Origin: Peribacillus frigoritolerans_B
Lineage (GTDB): Bacteria > Bacillota > Bacilli > Bacillales > DSM-1321
Direction of reading: 5' to 3'
Length of the DNA: 64,000 nucleotides
NCBI RefSeq assembly: GCF_044762665.1
Contig: NZ_JBIWES010000006.1
Span: forward strand, 1 to 64,000
The notes under the pieces: generated by a model
The model's database searches: none
Seen by the model: the letters and a program-made list of their open reading frames with translations, nothing else
What the model was told of the DNA's origin: nothing
In this document: positions 18,479 to 28,314 of the stretch, piece after piece
Layout of the letters: every line of letters starts with the position of its first letter
Numbering within the stretch: position 1 is the first letter of the stretch
Made by a program: the position numbers and the translations under genes

Positions 18479-20725
18479 ATGCAATATTTAGCGGAAAAAT
18501 TATTAATAGGTTTGAATGAACAGCAACAAAAAGCAGTGAAAGCAACAGATGGTCCACTTTTAATCATGGCTGGGGCAGGAAGTGGAAAGACGCGTGTGCT
18601 GACTCACCGGATAGCTTACTTGATGGTCGAGAAGGAAATAGCGCCTTGGAACATCCTTGCAATCACGTTCACCAACAAAGCGGCACGTGAGATGAAGGAG
18701 AGGATCCGTGCCATACTTGGCGGTGCGTCCGAAGATATCTGGATTTCGACTTTCCACTCGATGTGTGTCCGTATTTTACGAAGAGATATCGACCGTATCG
18801 GATTTAATAGGAACTTTTCGATATTGGATACGACGGATCAGCAATCGGTCATAAAACAAATCATGAAAGACCGTAATATGGATACAAAGAAATATGATTA
18901 TCGTGCCATTTTGGGTAGCATCAGTTCAGCGAAAAATGAATTGGTCGGGCCGGAAGAGTACCTAAAGACGGCGTCTGATTACTTCACTAAAGTAACTGCC
19001 GATGTCTATACGGAATATCAAAAACGGCTGCGTAAAAATTCAGCGCTCGATTTCGATGATTTGATCATGATGACGATTCAATTGTTCCAGCTCGTACCTG
19101 AGGTGCTTGAATATTATCAGCGTAAATTTCAATACATTCATGTAGATGAGTACCAAGATACGAACAGGGCTCAATACATGCTTGTTAAACTATTGGCTTC
19201 ACGCTTCCGTAATCTCTGTGTCGTCGGGGATTCCGATCAATCGATCTATCGTTGGCGCGGTGCGGACATTGCGAATATCCTTTCATTTGAAAAAGATTAT
19301 CCGAATGCAAACATGATTTTCCTTGAACAGAATTACCGCTCGACGAAAAAGATCCTTGCAGCTGCGAATAAGGTTATCGATAACAATCAAAACCGTAAGC
19401 CGAAAAATCTTTGGACCGAGAATGCAGATGGCAATAAGATATTCTATTACCGTGCGGACAATGAACAAGGGGAAGCACAATTCGTAGCCGGAAAGATAAA
19501 TGAGTTAGTTCAGGACGGCAGCAGGAAATATTCAGATATAGCAATACTTTACAGAACGAATGCACAATCACGTGTCATGGAGGAAGTTCTGCTTAAATCC
19601 AATATAAATTATGCAATAGTCGGGGGCACTAAGTTCTATGACCGTAAAGAGATTAAGGATTTACTTGCCTATCTTCGCCTTATTGCGAATCCTGATGATG
19701 ACATCAGCCTTCGCCGTGTAATCAATGTACCAAAACGCGGAATTGGTGCAACTTCGATGGATAAAGTGGCAGATTATGCAGATCAATATGATGTTTCCAT
19801 ATATAAAGCACTGGAGTCTGTGGAAATGGCAGGAATAAGCGGGAAGGCTACCAAAGCGGCAAGGGAATTCCATACGCTGATCACGAACTATACAAATCAG
19901 CAGGAGTACTTATCCGTGACGGAACTTGTGGAAGAAGTCATCAAGAAAACCGGTTACCGTGAGATGCTGCAGGCAGAAAAAACGATTGAATCACAAAGCC
20001 GGCTTGAAAATATAGATGAGTTTTTATCTGTTACGAAAGCATTCGAAGATAACAGCGAGGACAAATCATTGGTGGGCTTTTTGACTGACCTTGCGTTGGT
20101 TGCCGATATAGACCAACTTGACGAGAATACCGAAGAAGCTACAAATATGGTAACGTTGATGACATTGCATTCAGCGAAGGGACTTGAATATCCGGTGGTC
20201 TTTCTATTGGGCCTTGAAGAAGGGGTTTTCCCTCACAGCCGCTCGCTTATGGATGAAGAGGAGATGGAAGAAGAACGCCGTCTGGCTTATGTGGGAATTA
20301 CAAGGGCCGAAAATGAACTATTCATAAGCAATGCCCAAATGCGGACATTGTATGGACGGACGAGCATGAATCCCGTTTCACGTTTCATCAGTGAAATACC
20401 AGAGGAACTTCTCGAAGACTTAAAGCCGAAACCTGCTCCTAGAGCTAGGCAAACGCCTTTCAGCTCTTCGAGAACTGGGTCTCCTTCAACAGCTTCAACA
20501 AGAAAAGTGCCTGCCTTTGGAAAAGCTGTTTCTTCACCATCCGCAACGGGCGGTGAAGAAATCGGCTGGGCTGTCGGTGACCGTGCATCCCATAAAAAAT
20601 GGGGTATAGGAACCGTAGTGAGCGTAAAAGGGGAAGGCGAAGGAAAGGAATTGGATATTGCCTTTCCAAGTCCAATCGGCATTAAACGCCTATTGGCGAA
20701 ATTTGCACCAGTTGAAAAAGCATAA
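18479..20725 (+). CDS. pcrA: ATP-dependent DNA helicase PcrA
   Basis: PcrA is the essential UvrD-like 3'-5' helicase of Gram-positives, acting in repair, plasmid replication and clearing RecA or RNA polymerase. The 748-residue protein has Walker A (AGAGSGKT), motif Ia ITFTNKAAREMKER, Walker B VDEYQDTNRAQY, motif III GDSDQSIYRWRGAD, and motif VI VGITRA. The C-terminal Tudor-like domain (VGDRASHKKWGIGTVVSV), which binds RNA polymerase, is present. ATG 18479 follows AGGTGGTG, so the in-frame GTG 18473 is rejected. Confidence 0.97.
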   Translation: MQYLAEKLLIGLNEQQQKAVKATDGPLLIMAGAGSGKTRVLTHRIAYLMVEKEIAPWNILAITFTNKAAREMKERIRAILGGASEDIWISTFHSMCVRILRRDIDRIGFNRNFSILDTTDQQSVIKQIMKDRNMDTKKYDYRAILGSISSAKNELVGPEEYLKTASDYFTKVTADVYTEYQKRLRKNSALDFDDLIMMTIQLFQLVPEVLEYYQRKFQYIHVDEYQDTNRAQYMLVKLLASRFRNLCVVGDSDQSIYRWRGADIANILSFEKDYPNANMIFLEQNYRSTKKILAAANKVIDNNQNRKPKNLWTENADGNKIFYYRADNEQGEAQFVAGKINELVQDGSRKYSDIAILYRTNAQSRVMEEVLLKSNINYAIVGGTKFYDRKEIKDLLAYLRLIANPDDDISLRRVINVPKRGIGATSMDKVADYADQYDVSIYKALESVEMAGISGKATKAAREFHTLITNYTNQQEYLSVTELVEEVIKKTGYREMLQAEKTIESQSRLENIDEFLSVTKAFEDNSEDKSLVGFLTDLALVADIDQLDENTEEATNMVTLMTLHSAKGLEYPVVFLLGLEEGVFPHSRSLMDEEEMEEERRLAYVGITRAENELFISNAQMRTLYGRTSMNPVSRFISEIPEELLEDLKPKPAPRARQTPFSSSRTGSPSTASTRKVPAFGKAVSSPSATGGEEIGWAVGDRASHKKWGIGTVVSVKGEGEGKELDIAFPSPIGIKRLLAKFAPVEKA

Positions 20726-20774
20726 GCTATTAATACGCTCCTACTGGTAAAGAATAGGGATATCTGACTTTAGA

Positions 20775-20801
20775 CACCGCTCTTCTATAAGAAGTGCGGT
20801 G
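20775..20801 (+). other. Hairpin between pcrA and ligA
   Basis: CACCGC-T-CTTC pairs with GAAG-T-GCGGTG around loop TATAA, with a single T-T mismatch. It lies 14 bases before the ligA ribosome site (AAAGGA) and lacks an adjacent long T-run, so it is probably not a full terminator. It may tune ligA expression or mRNA stability; this is inference. Confidence 0.55.
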
Positions 20802-20828
20802 GAGTCTTCTTTAGAAAGGATTGAACGT

Positions 20829-22835
20829 ATGGACTTACAAGCTGCAGAGAAGAAAGTTCTGGAACTGCAAACGTTATTGAACCAATACAGCTATGAATAT
20901 TATGTGATGGACCAGCCATCAGTACCTGATGCTGAATATGATCGGCTGCTCCGTGAACTTATTGGGTATGAGGAGAAATTTCCGGAACTGCAAACGGCGG
21001 ACTCACCGACACAACGGGTCGGTGGCGCCATTTTGGATATGTTTGAAAAGGTGGAGCATACCACACCGATGCTTAGTTTAGGCAATGCCTTCAACGAAAG
21101 TGACTTACGGGATTTCGACAGAAAGGTCAGACAATCTGTAGGTGACAATTTTTCCTATGTATGTGAATTGAAAATTGACGGACTTGCCGTCACACTTCAA
21201 TATGAGAATGGATACTTCGTAAGAGGGGCAACCCGAGGAGATGGAACGATCGGTGAAGATATTACCGCTAATTTGAAAACGATCAAGTCGATCCCATTGA
21301 AGTTGCGGGAGCCGGTCGCCATAGAAGTGCGCGGCGAGGCCTTCATGCCCAAAAAATCATTCGAATCACTAAACAAGGCTAAGGAAGAACGCGGTGAGGA
21401 ACCATTTGCAAACCCACGAAATGCCGCTGCCGGCTCGTTAAGGCAGCTTGATCCAAAACTTGCTGCGAAACGGAACTTGGATATTTTCCTTTATGCGATT
21501 GCCGATTTGGGGGAAACAGGGGTCCGCTCCCACAGTGAGGGTCTGGATTTATTGGATCGACTCGGGTTTAAGACGAATCGGGAGAGAAAAACATGCTCGA
21601 ATATAGAGGAAGTACTGGCCTATATAGTAGAATGGACGGAACAACGTTTAAACTTAGCCTATGACATTGATGGAATTGTCGTTAAGGTGGATTCCCTTGA
21701 ACAGCAGGATGAATTAGGTTTCACTGCAAAAAGTCCGCGATGGGCCATTGCTTATAAATTCCCAGCTGAAGAAGTCATTACAACCCTAAGGGATATCGAG
21801 CTGAATGTGGGCCGTACGGGTGTATTGACCCCGACTGCCGTTTTGGATCCCGTCCGGGTAGCGGGTACGACTGTGCAGCGAGCTTCACTTCACAACGAAG
21901 ACTTAATCCGTGAAAAGGACATCAGAATCGGAGATCAAGTGGTTGTGAAAAAAGCGGGTGATATCATTCCAGAAGTAGTCAATGTACTGGCAGAGCGCCG
22001 TACAGGGGAAGAAGTCGAGTTTCAGATGCCGACTGAGTGCCCTGAATGCAGCAGTGAACTTGTCCGGCTGGATGGGGAAGTTGCTTTACGCTGCATCAAC
22101 CCGAAGTGTCCTGCACAAATACGGGAAGGCTTGATTCACTTTGTTTCCCGTACAGCAATGAATATAGACAGTCTTGGTGAAAAAGTGATTAGCTTGTTAT
22201 TTAAAGAAGAACTCATACAAGATGTTGCTGATATCTATAAGCTTACATACGATCAACTGATTGCTTTGGAAAGGATGGGGGATAAGTCCGTCAATAAACT
22301 TCTCCAAGCAATTGAAGCTTCGAAAACCAACTCGTTGGAAAAATTACTATTCGGGCTGGGCATTCGCCATGTTGGTTCAAAAGCTGCCAAGACGCTTGCG
22401 AGGGAATTCGGGACGATGGAAGCCTTAAGCAAGGCGAGCCGTGAAGAACTAACGGCCATCAATGAAATAGGCGATAAGATGGCTGATTCCATCGTAGCTT
22501 ATTTTGAATTGGAAGAAGTCCATGCATTATTGAATGAGTTGGATGCAGCCGGTGTGAATCTTACTTTCAAAGGGCAAAGAGCTGTTGCTATAGAAGATAT
22601 CGACTCCATTTTTGCCGGTAAAACAGTCGTTTTAACGGGTAAACTGCATCAGTTAACACGTAACGAAGCAAAAGAGAAATTAGAGGCGCTAGGAGCTAAC
22701 GTTGCTGGAAGTGTCAGCAAGAAAACCGATTTGGTCGTAGCTGGTGAAGATGCCGGTTCCAAACTGGCAAAAGCTGAAAGCCTAGGCGTCATGGTATGGG
22801 ATGAAGAGAGACTGATTGAGGAACTAAATAAATAA
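20829..22835 (+). CDS. ligA: NAD+-dependent DNA ligase LigA
   Basis: LigA seals nicks in replication and repair using NAD+. The 668-residue protein shows the Ia domain SYEYYVMDQPSVPDAEYDRL, the adenylation motif CELKIDGLAV with catalytic Lys, GATRGDGTIGEDIT, and the OB fold. A four-Cys zinc finger (CPECSSEL...CINPKCPAQ), helix-hairpin-helix repeats and a C-terminal BRCT domain (FAGKTVVLTGKL) follow. ATG 20829 follows AAAGGA; the upstream GTG 20799 lies in the intergenic hairpin and is rejected. Confidence 0.97.
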   Translation: MDLQAAEKKVLELQTLLNQYSYEYYVMDQPSVPDAEYDRLLRELIGYEEKFPELQTADSPTQRVGGAILDMFEKVEHTTPMLSLGNAFNESDLRDFDRKVRQSVGDNFSYVCELKIDGLAVTLQYENGYFVRGATRGDGTIGEDITANLKTIKSIPLKLREPVAIEVRGEAFMPKKSFESLNKAKEERGEEPFANPRNAAAGSLRQLDPKLAAKRNLDIFLYAIADLGETGVRSHSEGLDLLDRLGFKTNRERKTCSNIEEVLAYIVEWTEQRLNLAYDIDGIVVKVDSLEQQDELGFTAKSPRWAIAYKFPAEEVITTLRDIELNVGRTGVLTPTAVLDPVRVAGTTVQRASLHNEDLIREKDIRIGDQVVVKKAGDIIPEVVNVLAERRTGEEVEFQMPTECPECSSELVRLDGEVALRCINPKCPAQIREGLIHFVSRTAMNIDSLGEKVISLLFKEELIQDVADIYKLTYDQLIALERMGDKSVNKLLQAIEASKTNSLEKLLFGLGIRHVGSKAAKTLAREFGTMEALSKASREELTAINEIGDKMADSIVAYFELEEVHALLNELDAAGVNLTFKGQRAVAIEDIDSIFAGKTVVLTGKLHQLTRNEAKEKLEALGANVAGSVSKKTDLVVAGEDAGSKLAKAESLGVMVWDEERLIEELNK

Positions 22836-22846
22836 GAGGTGTAGCT

Positions 22847-24016
22847 ATGAGGAAACACTCTATTTTGGGGATGATTCTTATACTGCTTCTTGCTGGATGT
22901 GCGCCTAGTTTCGAGGATAAGCAAGAGGTAGTTCAAGACTCCAAAGACAAAAAAGAAACGGCAATTATTCCGAAGTATAAAATTTCGGAAGAATATTATC
23001 AAACAATCCTACCGTTTGAACCATCAAAAGCACGCGGTTTGGTCGTATCCAATCTAAATACCCGATATGACATTGAAGAATTCGAAAATGGATTGATGCG
23101 GTTGGCGCAAACCCAATTCGATCCGGAAGATTACCTTTTTCAAGAGGGGCAAATGCTGAATAGTTCCACCATATCTTCCTGGCTGAACAGAAAATATACC
23201 GATAGTCAGTTGAAAGAAAAGAAAAAGAAAGCCTCAGAGAACCTTGGCTTGAATCCGGTTGATCCAGGTAAAGGTGACATTGATAAGCGAAATGAAGAAA
23301 ATCCGATTTATCTTGCCCATATTTTAGAACATAATTACTTGGTGAAAACAAAAGATAATTCAGTGAGCCTTGGCGGAGTTGTAATCGGTCTTGCGTTGAA
23401 TTCAGTGCATTACTATCAAAAAGAGGCATTCGGTGCCACCTATGAAAATAAAATCGATAGTAAAAAGCTAAAGCAAGAAGGGGAGAAAATTGCTGCAGAA
23501 GTCTTAAAAAGGCTGCGTAAAATGGATAAGCTGAAAAATGTTCCGATTACGATTGCCTTATTCGAGCAAAATGAAAAATCTTCAGTAGTCCCTGGGAATT
23601 TCATTTCCTATACAAATATCGATAAAAACTCTGACAATATTGGAAAATGGACGAACTTGGACGAAGAGTATTTCCTATTTCCTTCTGCTGCTGCTGAAAA
23701 AAAATACCGTGATGACGTCAATACTTTCACGAACTTTAAAGAAGATGTCGAAGAATACTTCCCTAACTTTAACGGAGTCATCGGCAGGGCGTTCTATATG
23801 GATGATCAATTGCAAAGCCTGAACATCGATATCCCGATTCAATTTTATGGGAACTCGGAAGCGATTGGCTTTACCCAATATGTTGCTGGGCTCATAATGG
23901 AACGTTTCCCGAACTATATTGCCGTACAGGTATCCATTACGTCTGTAAATGGACCTGAAGCGCTCATAGTCCGTGAAGCAAATCAGGACGAACCAACCGT
24001 GCATATATACGAATGA
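22847..24016 (+). CDS. camS: CamS family lipoprotein (YerH)
   Basis: The 389-residue protein begins MRKHSILGMILILLLAGCAP, with a lipobox LAGC, and should be a surface lipoprotein. The body matches the CamS/YerH family, whose Enterococcus and Staphylococcus members give rise to sex-pheromone peptides from the signal sequence. Conserved segments include RGLVVSNLNTRYDIEEFE and FNGVIGRAFYMDDQLQSLN. It is 11 bases downstream of ligA, as in B. subtilis, and ends at a terminator. Its cellular role in Bacillus is unclear. Confidence 0.92.
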   Translation: MRKHSILGMILILLLAGCAPSFEDKQEVVQDSKDKKETAIIPKYKISEEYYQTILPFEPSKARGLVVSNLNTRYDIEEFENGLMRLAQTQFDPEDYLFQEGQMLNSSTISSWLNRKYTDSQLKEKKKKASENLGLNPVDPGKGDIDKRNEENPIYLAHILEHNYLVKTKDNSVSLGGVVIGLALNSVHYYQKEAFGATYENKIDSKKLKQEGEKIAAEVLKRLRKMDKLKNVPITIALFEQNEKSSVVPGNFISYTNIDKNSDNIGKWTNLDEEYFLFPSAAAEKKYRDDVNTFTNFKEDVEEYFPNFNGVIGRAFYMDDQLQSLNIDIPIQFYGNSEAIGFTQYVAGLIMERFPNYIAVQVSITSVNGPEALIVREANQDEPTVHIYE

Positions 24017-24049
24017 AAAAAGATGAAGCTTAGCGGCTTCATCTTTTTT
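24016..24049 (+). terminator. Terminator after camS
   Basis: AAAAAAGATGAAGC and GCTTCATCTTTTTT form a long stem around TTAGCG, starting within the camS stop codon. Confidence 0.92.
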
Positions 24050-24395
24050 GCGACCTGCTTTTCATTGAAACCTATTTCCTTGTGGACTTCAAATAACCTT
24101 TAACAAGGAACAAAAATATAAAATAGAAAGAAACCCTTCCATCTTAGGGAACAAGTGCTTTAAAAAGGAAACATTTGTCGGATATTAAAAGCCTTATTGT
24201 CATTTCCCCGGAAATTTCGGCAACTTTCCCATATTTCCCGGAAAATATCTCTTTTTCCTTATGAAATAATTGAATTTCGACAATGTATCTCTTGTTGCTT
24301 TACTGTGCAATAGTTTGATATGATTTAAGCGTTAATTATTTGGAGAAAAGCGACGAAATTCAGTCGATTTGGATATTTTTTCGGAGGTGAAGAGA
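24050..24395 (+). promoter_or_regulatory. Leader region of gatCAB with candidate promoter
   Basis: This 346-base gap has no gene. TTGCTT at 24295-24300 and TATGAT at 24319-24324, 18 bases apart, could be the gat promoter. Upstream, TTTCCCCGGAAATTT and ATTTCCCGGAAAATAT are two related palindromic segments about 30 bases apart, of unknown meaning. B. subtilis carries other genes at this position (yerI, sapB, opuE); they are absent here. Confidence 0.4.
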
Positions 24396-24686
24396 ATGTC
24401 ACGTATTTCTATGGAACAAGTTAAACACGTTGCCCATTTGGCCCGATTGGCCATTACGGAAGAAGAAGCAAAACAGTTTCAGCATCAGCTTGACCAAATG
24501 ATTTCATTCGCAGAGCAGTTGAATGAGCTTGATACGGATCAAGTTAACCCGACTTCTCACGTTTTGGATATGAAGAATGTTATGCGCGAAGATGTCGCAA
24601 AACCGGGATTGCCAGTGGAAGAAGTAGTTAAAAATGCACCGGATAGCAAAGAAGGATATATCCGTGTACCATCTATAATTGAATAA
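24396..24686 (+). CDS. gatC: Asp/Glu-tRNA amidotransferase subunit GatC
   Basis: GatC stabilises GatA in the enzyme that converts Glu-tRNA(Gln) (and Asp-tRNA(Asn)) to the cognate amide form, needed because Bacillaceae lack GlnRS. The 96-residue protein begins MSRISMEQVKHVAHLARLAI, and shows the LDQMISFAEQLNELDT helix and the C-terminal DSKEGYIRVPSIIE. ATG 24396 follows CGGAGGTGA; the longer frame from 24369 begins before that site. Confidence 0.95.
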   Translation: MSRISMEQVKHVAHLARLAITEEEAKQFQHQLDQMISFAEQLNELDTDQVNPTSHVLDMKNVMREDVAKPGLPVEEVVKNAPDSKEGYIRVPSIIE

Positions 24687-24698
24687 GGAGGGACAATG

Positions 24699-26159
24699 AT
24701 GTCGTTGTTCGAACAAAAGGTTTCTGAGCTTCATGAACGCTTACATAAGAAAGAGATAAGTGTCACTGATCTTGTTGACGAATCGTATAAGCGGATCGGA
24801 CAGGTAGAGGACAAGGTGAAGGCATTTTTGACACTTGATGAAGAAAACGCCCGCAATCAAGCAAAACGATTGGATGATCAATTGGTAAAAGGCGAGAACG
24901 AAGGCGCTTTATTTGGTATGCCAATCGGAGTGAAGGATAATATTGTCACTAAAAATTTGCGTACGACTTGCGCGAGCAAAATTTTGGAGAACTTTGATCC
25001 AATCTATGATGCAACAGTTGTCCAAAAGCTACAGAAGGCAGAAACGGTTACGATCGGGAAATTGAATATGGATGAGTTTGCGATGGGTTCTTCCAATGAG
25101 AACTCCGCATTTCAGGCAACACGCAACCCTTGGAACACGGAATATGTGCCAGGCGGTTCTTCGGGTGGTTCAGCTGCATCTGTCGCTTCCGGTGAAGTCC
25201 TATTCTCTTTAGGTTCCGATACGGGTGGATCGATTCGCCAACCAGCGGCATATTGTGGAGTCGTCGGCTTAAAACCTACATATGGACGGGTTTCCCGATT
25301 CGGACTTGTAGCATTTGCGTCTTCATTGGACCAAATCGGGCCAGTTACAAGAACTGTTGAAGATAACGCTTATTTGCTTGAAGCGATTTCGGGTGTAGAT
25401 CCAATGGATTCGACCTCTGCAAATGTTGACGTGCCGAATTTTGTGAATTCATTAACAGGCGATGTTAGAGGATTGAAAATAGCTGTGCCTAAAGAATATC
25501 TTGGCGAAGGCGTTGGTGAGGAAGCGCGTAATTCCGTACTTGAAGCGTTAAAAGTATTAGAGGGTCTTGGAGCTGAATGGGAAGAGGTATCCTTGCCGCA
25601 TTCCAAATATGCTTTAGCTGCCTATTATCTGCTATCTTCATCGGAAGCTTCGGCTAACCTTTCACGTTTTGACGGTGTGCGTTATGGACATCGTACAGAT
25701 AATGCAGAAACTCTTATAGAAATGTATAAGCAAACCCGTGCAGAAGGATTCGGTGACGAAGTGAAACGCCGTATCATGCTTGGGACGTTCTCCTTAAGTT
25801 CCGGTTATTATGATGCTTATTATAAAAAGGCTCAAAAAGTACGTACATTAATCAAAAAAGACTTTGAAGATGTCTTTGAAAAATACGATGTCATCGTTGG
25901 GCCGACTACACCTACGCCTGCATTTAAAATTGGTGAAAAAGTCGACGATCCATTAACGATGTATGCTAATGATATTTTGACGATTCCAGTCAATCTTGCT
26001 GGTGTACCGGGTATATCCGTGCCATGTGGATTCGCAGCGAATGGTCTTCCGCTTGGACTGCAAATGATTGGGAAGCATTTTGATGAAAGCACGATTTACC
26101 GCGCTGCTCACGCATTTGAGCAAGCAACAGATTTTCATAAACAATTTCCTAAGCTGTAA
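24699..26159 (+). CDS. gatA: Asp/Glu-tRNA amidotransferase subunit GatA
   Basis: GatA is the glutaminase subunit of the amidotransferase. The 486-residue amidase-signature protein has GVKDNIVT (catalytic Lys), the Gly/Ser-rich PGGSSGGSAASVASG with cis-Ser, and SLGSDTGGSIRQPAAYCG with the nucleophilic Ser. Two adjacent ATGs occur at 24696 and 24699; the second gives the MSLFEQK start usual in Bacillus, and AAGGAGG serves both. It lies 12 bases after gatC. Confidence 0.96.
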   Translation: MSLFEQKVSELHERLHKKEISVTDLVDESYKRIGQVEDKVKAFLTLDEENARNQAKRLDDQLVKGENEGALFGMPIGVKDNIVTKNLRTTCASKILENFDPIYDATVVQKLQKAETVTIGKLNMDEFAMGSSNENSAFQATRNPWNTEYVPGGSSGGSAASVASGEVLFSLGSDTGGSIRQPAAYCGVVGLKPTYGRVSRFGLVAFASSLDQIGPVTRTVEDNAYLLEAISGVDPMDSTSANVDVPNFVNSLTGDVRGLKIAVPKEYLGEGVGEEARNSVLEALKVLEGLGAEWEEVSLPHSKYALAAYYLLSSSEASANLSRFDGVRYGHRTDNAETLIEMYKQTRAEGFGDEVKRRIMLGTFSLSSGYYDAYYKKAQKVRTLIKKDFEDVFEKYDVIVGPTTPTPAFKIGEKVDDPLTMYANDILTIPVNLAGVPGISVPCGFAANGLPLGLQMIGKHFDESTIYRAAHAFEQATDFHKQFPKL

Positions 26160-26171
26160 GGGGTGAAAATA

Positions 26172-27599
26172 ATGGACTTTGAAACGGTGATTGGTCTAGA
26201 AGTACACGTAGAATTAAAAACGGATTCTAAAATTTTCTCAGCGAGCCCAAATCATTTTGGTGCCGCTCCAAATAGTAACACGACTGTAATTGACCTAGGC
26301 TACCCAGGTGTATTGCCTGTCGTCAATAAAAAGGCTGTTGATTTTGCAATGAAGGCTGCAATTGCCCTGAATTGCGAAGTGGCGGAAATTACGAAATTCG
26401 ACCGGAAAAACTATTTTTACCCGGACAATCCTAAAGCATACCAAATTTCACAGTTCGATCAACCGATCGGTGAGCATGGTTGGATTGAAATCGAAGTGGG
26501 CGGCAAGAAAAAGAAAATTGGCATTACCCGCATTCATATGGAAGAGGATGCTGGAAAGCTGACACATAAAGGGAACTATTCACTTTGTGATTATAACCGC
26601 CAAGGTACGCCTCTTGTTGAAATCGTATCCGAACCGGATATCACTTCCCCGGAAGAAGCATATGCTTATTTGGAAAAGTTGAAATCCATCATTCAATACA
26701 CCGGCGTTTCCGATTGTAAAATGGAAGAAGGCTCACTTCGTTGTGATGCTAACATTTCCTTGAAACCTGTCGGCCAAAAAGAATTCGGTACGAAAACCGA
26801 ATTGAAAAACTTGAACTCATTCAACTTCGTTCGCAAAGGGTTGGAGCATGAAGAAATCCGACAAGCGGAAATCTTGAATGAAGGCGGCATAATCGAACAG
26901 GAAACTCGCCGTTTCGACGAAGCTACAGGCAGAACCGTACTAATGCGAATTAAGGAAGGCTCCGATGATTACCGTTACTTCCCGGAACCGGACTTATTGA
27001 CGATCCATATCGATGAAGAATGGAAAGCGCGTATCGCTGCCGAGATTCCGGAACTTCCGGATGCCCGGAAAAAACGCTATGTCGAAGAATTTGGCTTACC
27101 TGAATATGATGCAGCCGTTTTAACGGTGACGAAAGAAAGTGCTGATTTCTTTGAAGCGACAGTCGCTTCAGGCGCGGATGCAAAACTAGCATCCAACTGG
27201 ATCATGGGTGAAGTTTCCGCTTTCTTGAATGCAGAAGGCAAAGAGTTGCATGATGTCAAATTGACTGCTGAATCGTTGGCTGGAATGATCAAGCTGATTG
27301 AAGATGGCACGATTTCTTCTAAAATCGCTAAAAAAGTTTTCAAAGAATTGATTGAAAACGGCGGGGATGCTGAAACGATCGTCAAGGAGAAGGGACTAGT
27401 CCAAATTTCCGACGAAGGCGCATTGCGTACAGCCGTTGAAGAAGCATTGAATAATAACCCGCAATCAATTGAAGATTTTAAAGCCGGTAAACAAAAAGCA
27501 ATCGGCTTCCTTGTCGGGCAGATTATGAAAGCGACAAAAGGACAAGCCAATCCACAACTTGTTAATAAAATTTTGGTGGAAGAAATCAATAAACGTTAA
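26172..27599 (+). CDS. gatB: Asp/Glu-tRNA amidotransferase subunit GatB
   Basis: GatB binds and activates the mischarged tRNA and carries the kinase/transamidase site. The 475-residue protein begins MDFETVIGLEVHVELKT, and contains DRKNYFYPDNPKAYQISQ, EEDAGKLTH and CKMEEGSLRCDANIS. The C-terminal YqeY-like tail ends in AIGFLVGQIMKATKGQANP. ATG 26172 follows AAGGGGTG; the in-frame GTG 26163 lies inside that site. A terminator follows. Confidence 0.96.
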   Translation: MDFETVIGLEVHVELKTDSKIFSASPNHFGAAPNSNTTVIDLGYPGVLPVVNKKAVDFAMKAAIALNCEVAEITKFDRKNYFYPDNPKAYQISQFDQPIGEHGWIEIEVGGKKKKIGITRIHMEEDAGKLTHKGNYSLCDYNRQGTPLVEIVSEPDITSPEEAYAYLEKLKSIIQYTGVSDCKMEEGSLRCDANISLKPVGQKEFGTKTELKNLNSFNFVRKGLEHEEIRQAEILNEGGIIEQETRRFDEATGRTVLMRIKEGSDDYRYFPEPDLLTIHIDEEWKARIAAEIPELPDARKKRYVEEFGLPEYDAAVLTVTKESADFFEATVASGADAKLASNWIMGEVSAFLNAEGKELHDVKLTAESLAGMIKLIEDGTISSKIAKKVFKELIENGGDAETIVKEKGLVQISDEGALRTAVEEALNNNPQSIEDFKAGKQKAIGFLVGQIMKATKGQANPQLVNKILVEEINKR

Positions 27600-27603
27600 T
27601 ATT

Positions 27604-27637
27604 GACCGTATCACTTTTAAAGTGGTACGGTTTTCTC
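27604..27637 (+). terminator. Terminator after gatB
   Basis: ACCGTATCACTTTT pairs with AAAGTGGTACGGT (with a wobble), followed by TTTTCT. It ends gatCAB and separates it from the ECF sigma unit. Confidence 0.82.
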
Positions 27638-27771
27638 TTGAGTAATGAAAGAGTTTACTAAGAAAAATAATAAGCGGGAAAATAATTTTGATTTTTTTTG
27701 AGTTATCTGTAGGGGTAACTCCTTTTTGTGTCGTCTATTACATGAATGTTTATCAGGAAAGGGGAAGAGAA

Positions 27772-28314
27772 GTGACCGATGAGTTAGTTGAGAAGGTAAG
27801 GGCTGGGAATGATCATGCATTCCGAATGTTGATTGAAACATATAAACAGACGATTTATAGAACCGTCTATTCCGTCTTGCGGAATCAAAAGGATGCAGAA
27901 GATGTTACCCAGGAAGTCTTTATCAAAATCTACACTTCTCTTCCTCAATATAAGAACCAAGGCTTCAAAACTTGGATTACCCGAATTGCGGTCAATCATG
28001 CAATCGATCTAAAGAGAAAGAGGGAACGCCAAAAGGAAGAATTACAGGACGAACATTCATCGGAAGTTAATTTGGGCTTAACTGATGAAGTCGAGGCAGT
28101 ATTTTTTCGGAACGAAAGGCGAAAGCAAGTATTACGGAAGCTGAATGACCTTCCAGAGGGATATCGGGACGTTGTATATGGCTATTACATAAATGAAAAG
28201 ACATTCAAGCAAATTGCAGAGGAACAGCAGATTCAAGTGAAATCTGTGGAGGTAAAGCTATATCGGGCAAGAAATTGGATGAGAAAACATTGGAAAGAGG
28301 AGGATTTTTCATGA
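27772..28314 (+). CDS. ECF-type RNA polymerase sigma factor
   Basis: This 180-residue protein has only the two sigma domains of the ECF class. Region 2 includes YRTVYSVLRNQKDAEDVTQE and FIKIYTSLPQY. Region 4 is a helix-turn-helix around TFKQIAEEQQIQVKSVEVKL. I chose GTG 27772 (VTDELVEKVRAGNDHAF), which is preceded by GGAAAGGGGA; the longer frame from 27688 lacks a ribosome site. A zinc anti-sigma gene overlaps its stop, so they form a classic sigma/anti-sigma pair. It does not match any B. subtilis ECF gene that I can name with confidence. Confidence 0.9.
   Translation: MTDELVEKVRAGNDHAFRMLIETYKQTIYRTVYSVLRNQKDAEDVTQEVFIKIYTSLPQYKNQGFKTWITRIAVNHAIDLKRKRERQKEELQDEHSSEVNLGLTDEVEAVFFRNERRKQVLRKLNDLPEGYRDVVYGYYINEKTFKQIAEEQQIQVKSVEVKLYRARNWMRKHWKEEDFS

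Noticed and set aside
27701..27737. ECF-type autoregulatory promoter with GTAAC and CGTCTA before the sigma gene
   Set aside because: CGTCTA is attractive, but the spacing to GTAAC is only 12 bases instead of about 16, so I do not annotate it.
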